Source of the DNA: Scolanthus callimorphus | Taxonomy: Eukaryota; Cnidaria; Anthozoa; Actiniaria; Edwardsiidae | Direction of reading: 5' to 3' | DNA: 64,000 bases | Assembly (NCBI GenBank): GCA_033964015.1 | Contig: CM066912.1 | Location: 29,908,532-29,972,531 of the forward strand | Made by a program: the position numbers and the translations under genes | The notes under the pieces: generated by a model | What the model was told of the DNA's origin: nothing | Database searches by the model: none | The model's input: the letters and a program-made list of their open reading frames with translations, nothing else | In this document: piece by piece, positions 46,320 to 59,000 of the stretch | Numbering within the stretch: the first letter of the stretch is position 1 | Layout: the number at the start of each line of letters is the position of its first letter

Positions 46320-46675
46320 GTGTACGTTTGTTCAAGATGAATGAATTTTTTTTCTCAACTTAAAGCTTTCGAATAACAATTATCCCTGCACATTCTTGAC
46401 AGTAATCTGTGACAGAACTATTTAGGTCTGAATGACTATGGTGCTTTCGGCTGTGCGAACTGAGTTCTTTTTTAGTTTCTGTGGGAGATTTCAAAATGGC
46501 GGCGATGGCAGCTTTGTCTCGCTTAAGAAATTGCTTGAATTAGAACTTAGCCCAGGGTGAATCTTTTCTAACCAAAACACGTTCACTGTCGAGATTTCCA
46601 CCTTCTCTGCAGGTTTGTGAACTTCTTTTGGCGACACAGCTTCAGACCTTAGCGGAGTGAGTGCGGACGATTTAG
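46320..46675 (+). repeat. Dispersed repeat, about 350 bp
   Basis: Direct, diverged copy of 51955-52305: same order of gtacgtttgtt, attatccctgcacattc, gagttcttttt, aatggcggcgatggc and agatttccacctt. A third, shorter fragment is at about 51736-51850. Probably a transposon family, class unknown. Confidence 0.7.
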
Positions 46676-48158
46676 CCAATCAGAAACGAGTTAGCCAATG
46701 CATCCACGGACTGCAAGCAGGCCAGACGTCTCTGGTAGAGCTGTGTGTAGCTCAGCCAACCAGAATGCAGTATTGATCGGTAGACCAGAGAAATTTGAAA
46801 TAAAACCTAAAAGATATAAACTACTAGCTAATAAGCTATGAACTATAAGCAATAAGTATCAAAGGGTGCAAAGCAGACTAAACCAATCAAAATGCAGCAT
46901 TTACAGTAGACCACAGTGATTTGACGCTCGTGCCATCCGCTCCGTCAGGTCCATGAAGCCTACAATCATGATCGATTTGTAGTTAAAGGGCTATTTAATA
47001 AACCTAGACTAGTATTTTGGCTGTCCATCGACAGTTATTTGTATGTTTATTTACATCACCAAAAGTGTGCTAAAATCGTGACACCGCTCCTTTAAATAAA
47101 TGTGAATGAGAGATATCATTGCACAAACCTCCCAAGAGTGATCCGAATGGCCTTAGACTCCCCAAGGAGATCTGACAAAGAGTCAATAAGCAAGTAACAA
47201 CATTATTGAACAATGTTTATTTTCATTATTTTATAAATTTCTGCTACAACTTTGCTATCTCGTGGGGTTCCTCGTGTATTTCATGTCTTCACGGTTGCAC
47301 GCCTGTGGGTGTCTATTAACAGTGTTCCTATTGTCCTAGCAGCGCCTTTTTAATAATGGGTGACGGGTGCTCAATCAACCGTAACTAATGAGCATCACGA
47401 GCGGTGTCAGAATTTCAAGACATTTTGCGGGTCGTCTGGTGAGAACTAAATAGAGAAAGTTGTCAGCTACTCTTCCATAAAAGCATCAGGAAATGTAGAG
47501 GAAATAATTGGGGCTGAGTTTGACACAGTGGAACCCTCTGATCTGGGCCTTTGTATTCCTTGATTTTGCTACTATTTTTAATAGCATTCTTAATAAATAA
47601 TGAGCAAATCAGATTAACTCATTTAAATATGTAATTTGTGGCTTCTTTAGCTTCTCAGTCAAAACAGTTCCATCTGTAGTATCTCAAAACAATCATTCAG
47701 GTATGTCGATCTGTTAGCCTCTAGGACCTTATGGACTTTTTGTCTTAATTTGTGTAGACGAGACAAAACTGACAAGTTTAAAAGTTAGACATGCTAGACA
47801 AAATTGACAATTTTTTCCTTTACAAGTATCCCTGTTTAAAAGTTGGACATGCTATTCAATAAGGATACTTGTCAAGGATAACTTGTCAATAGTTTCGACA
47901 CGTCTACACGAGCAAATATAAATTGTCAAGGAAAATTGCTGGCGCGACTACATGGTCAAGTTTCCTTGGCATTTTTTCCTTTACAATTTTTATTTGCTCG
48001 TACGTCAACAATTGGACATTTGGTGCGTCTACATGGTCAAGTTTCCTTGTCTAGGAAAATTTGCCAAGAAAAAAATGCTCTTGTAGTCTGTGCTTTTTAT
48101 GTTTATTGTTTAAGCCTTTGTACAATACGCCCGTTTTTTGTTAGGTGACTTTGTTCAA
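46676..48158. other. Intergenic, repeat-rich, no gene seen
   Basis: No exon was supported. Around 47780-48080 the phrase tctacatggtcaagtttcct occurs twice (about 47950 and 48034), together with inverted caaggaaaattg/ttccttg motifs, as in a degenerate MITE. Confidence 0.4.
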
Positions 48159-48160
48159 TA

Positions 48161-48500
48161 CACTCTTTTTTTTTATAAGAACGTCTAATTTTCAGTTGAG
48201 GCTGGGCCGTTCTTATTTTTGGAGAAGTTTGAGGCTGGAAATGTTCTTACGGATGTTCTTACATTTCAGTGAGGTCGAAACCTGAAATATGATAGATCTT
48301 ATAGAAGGATACATACCAAATTACAATATTGAAGGTCGTTATTATTACACATTTGATTCTGGATTTTAGAACGCATCACTGATAATAAATCTCTTTTGCT
48401 CCTAACTGAAGCTCAGGCATGTTCTTAGAATGTTCTTAAAATTTGGGTAAATTTCGGGCTGAACGTTCTTATAAAAAGGTTCTTATAAAAAAAAAGAGTG
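48161..48500. mobile_element. 340-bp MITE, TA target duplication
   Basis: Perfect 22-bp terminal inverted repeats starting cactcttttttttt and running to ataagaac (48161-48182, 48479-48500), flanked by TA on both sides (48159-48160, 48501-48502). Such ends suit Tc1/mariner-type mobilisation. The interior is rich in gttctta motifs and non-coding. Confidence 0.8.
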
Positions 48501-49087
48501 TATGCTTTCATTAATATCCCTGTTATTATTAGTTATTACTATTTTTAACGATTTTAATTTCCAATGTACAGCGCATAGAACGTGGCTATATGCGCTATAT
48601 AAATGTTGTATTATTATATATTATTATTACTATTATTTTTATCAGACAGGAACTGTTTTATTTTTAAATCAAAATTGCTAGATTTCTAGTTGCCTAGAAT
48701 GGCATTAATATTGCATAGCTAACATTTTTTCAAACTTATTGTTGCAAAACCTTCTTGTTTAAAACTTCTAACTAAAAATTTCTAACTAAGTCTGGGCAAA
48801 CTGAAAAGTCCTGTCTCGAATTCGACAAATATCCCGCCATGCAGCGCGAGCGTTGGTAGCGTAGCTAGAATGGAAAATATATTATGAGCTGTTTTCATAA
48901 TTCGTTCCTCTAACTCATTTGCTTTAATGTTTTAAGGGAAAAATTGTTCCTTGTAAACTTGGCAAATATTTAGAATCCAATGGACGATTCCAGCTATAAG
49001 CGAACACGCTCATGCACAAGCCGCTCCCAACATATCTCCGAAGCTTCCAATGCAAACTTTTAAATAATCGAATAATATAGTCTATTT

Positions 49088-49388
49088 AAACAAGGATTTA
49101 CACAGATTTAAACTGAAAGAATCCCCCAGCTGCTCTTTTTGCTACATATATTCTGAAACTATAGATCACCATTTCTTTGAAAGCATTGAATCTAAAAACT
49201 TTTACTTTGAAATACTTACATGGTTACAGGAAAAAGCTAGTTTAGAACTCCCGCCAGTGCAGTTAGAAACAATAATGTTGGGTGTAGATAAGAACCACAG
49301 TCATGAGAAATTGATTAATTTTATTTTACTCCTATACAAATTACTTCTTTATAAAGCAAGACTTGTACGCTCCTGCAACTCTCCATAG
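49088..49388 (+). mobile_element. LINE fragment, C-terminal part of a reverse-transcriptase ORF
   Basis: An open plus-strand frame of about 100 codons reads DLHRFKLKESPSCSFC, then ETIDHHFFES and FEILTWLQEK, ending at a stop at about 49388. The RFKL...SP.C.FC...ET..H.F order is that of the C-terminal Cys/His region downstream of non-LTR reverse transcriptases (one Cys is replaced by Ser). The 5' part is missing. Confidence 0.65.
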
Positions 49389-50002
49389 ATTTATCGCCAC
49401 TCTAAATTATTATCACTGCATCGAAAAAAAAAGCAGTTGAGTACGCCAACAAAATCCCCTTGCATGTAGCGAAATGGGAGGTCTAAAATGTCTTTTTTCA
49501 TAAGGACAAAAATTTCGTTTGGGCCGTAGGAAGGACAATGTAGGCATGAGTCATGAGAGACAGGATACAGGGGTTTAGGGAATGTGGGGATATGTATGTA
49601 AGTAACTGTAATTATATTTAATAATCTATATAAAAGATAATAAAAAGTAAGGAAATTACAAAAAAGCCGCGCCCAACAACTATCAGAATGCAGCGTCAAC
49701 TTTTTAACAATATCTTCGACAAACCCGCCATACAACGCGAGCGCGCATATAGCTGGAATCGTTCATTCTACTGCAAAAATAAAATCAAACACTGACTATA
49801 AACATCGAAGATCAGCAGAGGGTTCGTAAGTTCTATCGAGGGTTTTTTTACGCTTGAGCGGCCGACATGTAACACGGTTTGGAGGTTGCGTGAGGGAACC
49901 AAGAATTATAAATACAACTGAAAATATATATGCTGTTTCTTTTCAAAAGGAAAGGCATTAAAGAAAAAAGAGAGTCTGTTGTGAGTGCTCCTGTGTCCAA
50001 AC

Positions 50003-53000
50003 ATGGGGATAGCGGTGGTTTACTGTGTGGCTGCAATTCTACTGGGCGTAGCAGGTAAGGAAATCAGTCCGAATACCACGAAGTCCCACGAATCAGTCGC
50101 AGGAAACTGCTTCAGGCACAAGTACTCAAGTCTGTGAATCGGATTGTACGGTAGTTTTCTAAAACGCGATGTGCAGCCATTACTTAAGCATTAGATAACT
50201 TTCTATGACTTTATCGGTGCAATAGAGCACGCGCGTGATGTTGGGAGAGACACATGAACGTTGTATTTAAGAACGTTTCGAGTATCTCTCCCAACATCAC
50301 AACAGTGCTCTATTCGCCGATAAAGTCATAGAAAGCTGTGCTCTGATGTTTTATGGTATAGCAGGAGAGAACCATTACTTTATCGGAGAAATAGAGCATA
50401 GATTTGGACCAATCAGAGCGCGCGTTATATCGGTGCAATAGAGCACGCGCGTGATGTTGGGGGAGAGACACAAGAAAGTTGTATTTAGGAACGTTTCGAG
50501 TGTCTCTCCCAACATCACAAGTGCTCTATTCGCCGATAAAGTCATAGAAAGCTGTGCTCTAATGTTTTATGGTATAGCAGGGGAGAACCATTTCTTTATC
50601 GGAGAAATAGAGCATAGATTTGGACCAATCAGAGCGCGCGTTATATTGCAGCTATATTATAAAGCTAAATATTGTATACCGTGTCACGAGGCTGCCATAC
50701 ATGTAAAATAATAAAAGGGTTATACTCGCACTTTCTAGAATGTGGTTTAATCAAGCTGGAGGGAAAGGCTCGAAATACATCGACAGAATCTAACTCTTCC
50801 CTGCTCATGAGAACACCGGCTGCGTATAGAAGGGGTAATCCTGTAACGCCTAAAATCAGGCAAAGAATAACTACAGAAAAAACACGTGAAGGGTCTGCAC
50901 ATGTAAAGTCTAATGAGAAAGGTATGAAGCTGGACAACCGCATGTACAGAGTCTGTGTCAGCCGTCATTTTGGCATACCAAGCTTTTCGGAGAAAGCAAC
51001 CAAGCTAAGTCGGAGAAAGCATCCATTTCCATCGGCTGATGCAGAGATAGAGCAATTTTTCTTGATTAAACATATACATGCGAAAACTAACGACATGAGT
51101 CCGACGTTTCGGCGACGTTTCTTGATTAAATTTGGTAAATCAAATCTGAAACTTTGTTTTTAGGCGTAATTCCTCTTCTAATATCAAACGAAAACAATAA
51201 CAATGGAGTGGCTGACACGGGCTCTTTAAAACAATAAATAAAATATTATAAAAAAATAATAATAATAATAATAATAATGGGTTACTAGCTGATGCCCGTG
51301 AAAAATTCACGGAGTAAGGGGGAAATTTATTTCACTTAAAGTGTTCTCTGTTTAAAAAAAAAACGAAAAAAAAACACAATGGCCATATGGATGTCGGGAG
51401 GGGTTCATGATTTCCCCCTTCCATAAACTGCTGGATTTCCTAATAACCTCCCATCAGCATGAGTACCCCGTCCCACCATGCCGAAATAAATGAAGTGAGC
51501 CCAAAAGGATTTTTTTTTTGTACTGGTCTCCCTGATCGGTGCGACAAAATCACGCGTGTGTCCGTCTCTGAAATCGATCAAAGAACCCGTGAAAATCGAA
51601 AGCGCAATTTGACTTCGGAATTGTTTGTATGTTTATCATATCTCAGTGAGGGGAGAGAAGAAACAGGTCAAGTAAAAATGGTCTAAGACTAAGGACTAAT
51701 AAGTTTTTTTAGTTTATATTATTTATATTTTTTCGGCTTAACTTAGCCCAAAGTGAATCTTTTCCATCAAAAACATGCCCACTGGAGGGATTTCCTCCTT
51801 CTCTTCGGGATTGTGTCCTTCGTTTTGCGATAGAGCCGTCAGGATTTATAGTTAGAGAGAATATTATTCATGACTTTCGGCGGACTGTTTTGTAAATGTG
51901 TCATTTCGACTAAGCATGACTTAGCGCGTGCTCGGAGGGAAGCAAGGTAGTGTGTACGTTTGTTGAAACTTGAATGAAAATTTTTCTCAGCTCAAATCTT
52001 TCAAGTTAGAATTATCCCTGCACATTCCTGTATGTAATCTGTAAGAGAACCATTTAGGTTTCAATGTCAATGGTGCTTTCGTCTGCGCGAACCGAGTTCT
52101 TTTTAGTTTCTGTGGGAGAATTCAACATGGCGGCGATGGCGGCTTTGTCCCTCGCTTAAGAAATCGCTTGAATTAGAACTTAGCCCGAGGTGAATCTTTT
52201 ATAACAAAAATACGCCCATGGTCCAGATTTCCACCTTCCCTTCGGGTTTGCGAACTTCTTTGGGCGGAACAGCTTCAGGGCTAAGCGGAGCGAGTGTCGA
52301 CACGATTTTTCTTACGGTATTAATATATAGATACGCAAAATCGGCTCCATTAGGTGGCTCTTCTTACGTGGCGGTGCTTACGGATGTACGTCCTTATACG
52401 AGAAGACGTGAAAAACATTTCCAGATGTCGATCAGAGCAAAGTCAGCACCTTCTCCTAAATTATTTAGAAAAGACCCCTGAGTGTTGGTCCGGCCTGAGT
52501 GTTGGCCCGGCGCTGTACCACGATACACTCTATTATTGATAGAGTGCGAGACACTTCTCGGTATTTTTGCATTTTGGGGGCAAATTTTTTCGTGGAAGCG
52601 CAACTTTTAACATTTTTGTTGGGTGTTTCTAGATGAACAAAGTGGTAACAAGAGGGCATTCCCAGCTGCACTCGCTCAATTGGCAGCAAACGAGAAAGTT
52701 CAGGAAGCAGTCGTAGACAAAGGCTTGGAAGTGGCAGGAAATTGATTGACAATCAGATGAAAATCTTAGAGGAACAGCCAGAAAAGGCTGCGGAATTCCT
52801 CAAGAAAAAGGTAATTCGTTTTTTTTTAAATAGACGTAAATTGTATCCTGAAGCAAGGCGATGAATATATGAGGTCTTCAAATGGCTGCATTTGACTTCA
52901 GAGTAGTCTCCAGCGCAGCACGTCTTTTGTGTCGATCACGCAACGGTTCCCTCCCCATGAAGGGAAAGGGAGGAAAGCGTTGCGTGACCGACACAAAGGA

Positions 53001-56000
53001 CGGGCTGCGCGGGAGACTAATTTCATGACGGTGGCTGGGAAATCTAAGAGCGGTTGCTCGGAGAGGGTGCTGTTCGAGCCATGACACCTGTCCTGTTTTT
53101 CTAATAACTCATATACCTATTTCTTCTAGTTCAACTTCGATGTCCGAGCGGAAAAAGGGTGGGCAAGCACTGACATGTTTGTGCCCCCGAGCTACCATAT
53201 CCAGTCAAACGTGGAGGGTGAAGAACCCGACGAAGAAAAGGAGATGGACAAAGTCTCACCAGAGCCTTACAATTACCAAGCAGGTATTGGGAGCGTTATC
53301 ATGAACGGCTGCTGGGGAACTGGCTACAAGGAAGGTGACCCTTGCTTCAACGCTATGGAGAAGACCACACAATGCCGAGTGAGTTGAATCTGATTTTAAT
53401 TAACGCTTAACAGATAAGTACAATTCCCACCAAACTGTTGCCCCATTTCAACGTTTTAACTGTTATTCTTAAAATTCGATTCCTTAGCAAGAGTCTCCCA
53501 CCAACAAGCTCTTTTCTCCCCCTCCGCCTCCCCCAATCAATGCTGTTCTTGTAGGGATGTGACAATGCAGCGTTACTAAATGGAGAGAGTGTGTCAACTA
53601 GTTTTGGCGCGGGTTGCAGGTTACCCGAGCTTACCGCGTTTCTTTACATTATAGTAAGCGAAGAGCTGGAAAAAATAAAGTATGATCTTTTAGCAAAACA
53701 ATGTTCATAGCAAATGATTGCGCTAGAAATACTTCAGGATAACATAACGCTGAGTTAGTCTAGCCAATACAACTGTAGTTGAAGGAGAGGCAGTCTCTCA
53801 GTTTCTCCGCGTGCACATCCAGTCAGAAAAAAAGTATGCAAAACGTTCCTAGTGGTATAGCCGTCCGGTATAAGGGAAGCAACCTCCATAACTTCAGATT
53901 CACGCTGTTTGCTTTCATCATCAACAATTTAAATATAAACTGTTTCCGTCACACAGAACATGATCGATGGGGCTGCATTCATTGGTGTTGGTTTTGATTT
54001 AAGAGGCAAATATAGTCCTGATGCCCGAAGATGAGTATTATACAGAGGAACTGTGGAGGACATTCTATGTGAGTATTGACATCAAGGCTGTGTAAGATGA
54101 GGGAACCAAAACCTTGGCAATACCACGCAGCAATTGAAAAAGAGAGTATTGCGCAAAAGGAGAGTTAGGAACAAGTCTGACTCTGCACTAGACGACTGCC
54201 TTCACTTTCCCGTTTTTATGTTTATCAGAACCTTCTAAGCTTTTAGATCGAGAAACTTTCTGGATTCATAAACTCCGTTCCAGAGAACCATATGGCCTAA
54301 AAAGAGTGAATCCCTTTGCTTCGCGCACAGGGATACTGAAATGAGATATCGGCTATCTACGATTAAATTCTGAACCACGTCATCTATCATCTCAAAGATC
54401 CTTAATTTCTTGGCTTCTTTTTGTAAGGAAAGCAAGTTTGCTTTTATGTGAGGCAAATACGTGAAAAGACAGGAGCAACGCCATATGAATGTCGATAATG
54501 CATGTATTAGTGCACAATGGATCACTATCAAGGAAGTTAGGGCGGCAGAAGGTAGCGTTTACTTGATCAAAGTGCAATGTGTTTTCTAAGGAAGACAAGT
54601 TTCTTGGTAACATTTACCTGATCCCATTTGACCAAGCCCAATAACTCTGGGTAGCACAATCGAGTATGGACCATGACTTTCTTATCTTCATGAGTAGGCA
54701 AGAAGGAATGGAAGAGGACACAAGGGGATGAGTTGTCCACACTAGGCTATTTTATTTACTTATCTATTTATTACTAAGAGGCTTCCACCACGCTCAAATA
54801 CAAAATACGTGGAGGGACAAATACAGGACGCGGGCGTGACGTGGGGGAAGCGAGGAACGATAGGGAAGCGAGAACGGACGCGAGGTTCATTGAGACTTAT
54901 TGTCTATTCTGTTCTTATGACAAAAGGTACGATAACTTCCAAGTCCCTGACACTATGAACGTTCACGGAATCTACGATACCTCAGCGACCATGATGGTGT
55001 TTGAGTCACAATCCCAGTACCAACACTACTTGGAGCACGAGGCAGGTGTCTCGGGATCACTTTTTGGATTTTATGGTGGAGTTAAAGAGGCGTGGGGCTC
55101 CTCATCTTCATTCTCTAAGGAGACCTATCTTTCTGTCTTCGATATCGATGTAGACAGGTAAGTTTCGTAATAATCTCAGACCTACACTATTTGAAGCACG
55201 AGGCAGAAGTCTCGGGATCAATTTTGGATTTTATGGTGGAGTTAAAGAGGCGTGGGGCTCCTCATCTTCATTTTCTAAGGAGACCTTCCTTTCTGTTTTC
55301 GATATCGATGTGGTCAGGTAAATGTGTAATAAAAATACGTCATAAAATTAGTATATATAATAGGCCTACATGCTGTAAAATTTATTAATTTTATAGTGAA
55401 TGATAAAAAGCCGAAAGTGTCCAATTTCAGCGCTCGCAATCCACTATAAACATAATTGGACAGTTGACAGCAATGGATTTCGTACTGGTTATAAATTAAT
55501 TGATTAACTTTAAGACTCTTACCTTGCGTATTTGACCAAATTGCTAACTTCTCAACGATTTCAATTAACAGATTTTCATATGTTTTCTTTAAACATAGCC
55601 CTTGATCCCCACTTTGCTATACATCGTCTCTAACGAGCCCACTCACTTCAAAATGTGTAACTGGTGTAATAAAACATATACATCGCCGTATCGACTTTAA
55701 TGATACACAATCCTATTTTTAGGTATGAAATTTTTAAGGACGAAGTGAAACCCGGAGACCTGAGTCGTGCATTCCTGCAAGAGTTTATGAGTCTTCCTCC
55801 GTCAAACTTCGATCAAGGAGGATTCATTGCCTATCGTAAGTGTCTGTTTGCTTTGGGTGTGATAATAATATTATGACATGGTTTGTGCAAAATCCCCATT
55901 CTTTTGAGCAGAATTAAGCCAAGCACACCCAAAAGTCTAGTTGAAAAACACAAGTAAAGAGGCCTTTTAAATACTAAACACACAGTTTCATTGACAACAT

Positions 56001-59000
56001 CACGGGTCGTACTAAAAGGACAAGTTACGCGCATAGCTTGGTTTACGCATTTTTTTGTATTTTTCTTATCGACAATAAATAATTATTGTATTGTAAATTG
56101 TATTGTATTGTAATTGGCGGAGGCAATAAAACGCGAACTTGAATCAAGCCCGCCAGACCGTGTCATGTGACAACAAAATGTCGCTCCGTTCAACCCCATT
56201 GATCTATTTGCTTTGATGTAATACCCCAAGAAAATTAATTTAGCGCAATTAATTTGCTGTTCTATGACTAAAACAGTTTTAGACCAGCGGATGGATGGAA
56301 ATTCCACTAGATTCAAACGGATTTCAGTTTGCTACTTTTACCATTACATAATTTGTTTACTACCAAATGATATGTCATTATGTATACTTAAACCGACAGA
56401 GGACTTCATTTTACGCTGGGGGACACACTACATTAAGTCGGCAAGGTTTGGAGGTCAGCTTGAGTTTCGCAAGACAATAGTTAATACGGGATCACAGAAA
56501 AAAGAGCAGATAGCGATGGAAGCAGAGGCCGAATACAGGAGTATTTTTTGGAGCGCCGGGGCCACCTCGAGCACTGAGTCTGGCACTACTCAGAGGGAAC
56601 AAAAGAAGTTTGCTTCCTCGTCCCTTGTCGCCCAGGGTGGGAGCCAAAAGATTGCATCTGTTTTATCAGATATGTACTCTCCAACATTTAAACAGGAATT
56701 TAAGGTATTACTTGATTATTAATAGGTTAAAACTACTGATCTAATACCACGAAAATAACGTTATCTGCACTCACCTAAACGTGTGCCATCAGCAATAGAA
56801 GGTAGTAGTACGTGCGGCGAGATTTTGGAGTGGAGTTGTTCTCAGAAGGACCCACGAGTGATATGTCTAAAAAAAGAAAGTACAAACTTACAAAATTGCT
56901 TATAGGCCAGTATCAATGATATGGGGATGATTACACGCACATGTATAGCTGTATTAACGAATTTATTGAAATAACCACGACATAGCCCTTTTTTACTCGG
57001 GCCTCCCTCCTCGAGGGAGGCGCCGAGATTAGGATTCGAGACTTTTTCCAGTCCCGACGCGGGTTCAAGTAGGGCTAAGTATCGCTGAAAACCTTTTCTC
57101 GAGAATTTTTCTCTCAGAGGACGCGGGTTCTTGACAGGTTCAAGTATCGTCTAAAAAACCTAATAACTTGTTGACAGATGTTATCTTGTTTGTATTTAAA
57201 GCAAACTGAGCGCCGAAATATGTAATTTCATATTTGACTGCGCGTGAACTCAAAGTCGTTCGATTCACGTATGGATTGCGTGACAAATAAAGACCGCCTA
57301 GATAAAACATTCAATTCTATATAAAGATAGATATAGACAGAAGCCCAAGTTCACGCAGTTATGCGTCTAGATAATTTGTCATCTTTTTATTGCTCATCAT
57401 AGGCCTGGTTGGAAAGTATAGATGACTACCCAAAAGCATTCAAATTCCATATGAGCCCTATTGCAGAACTTTTGAACTTCCGTGGAAATGACCTTTTCCC
57501 GATGAGAAACTACAGTGGGGTTGCGAATCACAAAGCGAAGCAACGCTGCAGACAGATACAACTACCGGCAAGAAATACTACATCACTCAAGTTGATCAGA
57601 AAGATACGAAAATATACTGCGAGTACACAGAACGTGACCAGATTACGTCACAGATCAAACAGCGCCGAGAGAGCCTGGAGAGAGCTATCGAGATTTATTT
57701 AGAAGAGGTACGCATATACAATATCAGGAGCCCATATAGCTTTCATCTTTGGTACTGGGTTGGGGCAGCGTTTTTCCTGACCTATCTAGTTTTAGAATAA
57801 ATTTGGCGCGAATCGTTGCAGAATTGTCCAATCAGCGTTCTTTCCGCTTTCAGATCTCAATATTGTTTAAGTTATCTCCATCGATAAACATGGCGGAAAG
57901 AAGCGAAGACTGACTCTGACTCGGCGACTAATTGTTTAATAGTACGAAGTGTATGATGACCTGTGCCGATTACCATTATAAATAAACTTGTAATTTTTCC
58001 AGGGTCCAGTGTCGGCAAGTGATGTGAGTCTCGAGGCTGGAGAGCCCGGATGTGAGGCTGCCAGGCTCGACCTTACACCACCCTCCACCCTCCCACGTGG
58101 GCCGACATTACGGGGGTAAACCCCAAGAAGGTACAAATTATATTTGATATGAAGGCGGACCTGATCTCAAAGACCGAAGGTGGATTTGGTATCAACATTC
58201 CCAAGGACATGACAAGACTGTTGATGTTCAGGTATGCAGTACAAATGAAGAGGCGGCTAGACGCAGTTGTAACACTGTATCAAACATTCCGCGTCCGAGG
58301 CCTGTGGTAGGCACACGTGAGAGTCGTGGGCATTTTCGTACTCAGAGATCCCCGGATCGTCTACTCGCATGGGAGGCTCTTGGGACATCCATTTGAGGGC
58401 CTTCGCTGGTTGGCTGATTTTGAATGTTTCGGCATGCACAGAAAATGTTTCTCCAACAGCTCTTTATCAAATCTCGCGCATGCGTTAATGCTTGTCACCA
58501 GAGCCTCCCCCGCGAGGTGACGAGTCAGAATGCAAAACTGGTCGAATGTTTGTAAGAGCTGGCATAGCTCGGGTGACTGGGGCAACTCCCACATCATCAA
58601 CGTTGAATGAATCATTGCATTTGCATTGTATTGTACAGAAATGAGATTCTTTTCGAATCATTTTTCACAACAGTCAAAAGAAGTGGTACACAAGCGAAGA
58701 GAAGAATCATTTCCATCTTTACGACGGCTTTGACAATGGAAACACAGGCGACGCTACGACAAAAAAGATCTCCATATTTGGTCTTGTCTCGACATACGAC
58801 CCAAAGACTGGTGCGCTTAAAGTAGACAGCGCGGACTTCGCGGAATCCAAAAAGTTTTTTACTATTCCTGACAACCTAAAGGGCATGCAACTGGCGAAGA
58901 TACAATGGCCATCCGAGGAGCTCTTTAAGAGGATAGAGAAAAACTCGCTGGGTTATTTACCTTGCAATGTCGGCTGGTCCAACGTCATGCAGTTTGACCC

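Noticed and set aside
50672..51163. 163-codon plus-strand ORF in MACPF intron 1
   Set aside because: Longest ORF of that intron, but compositionally random. It begins beside the duplicated palindromic repeat and has no recognisable motif or fitting splice phase. Could be re-examined with RNA data.
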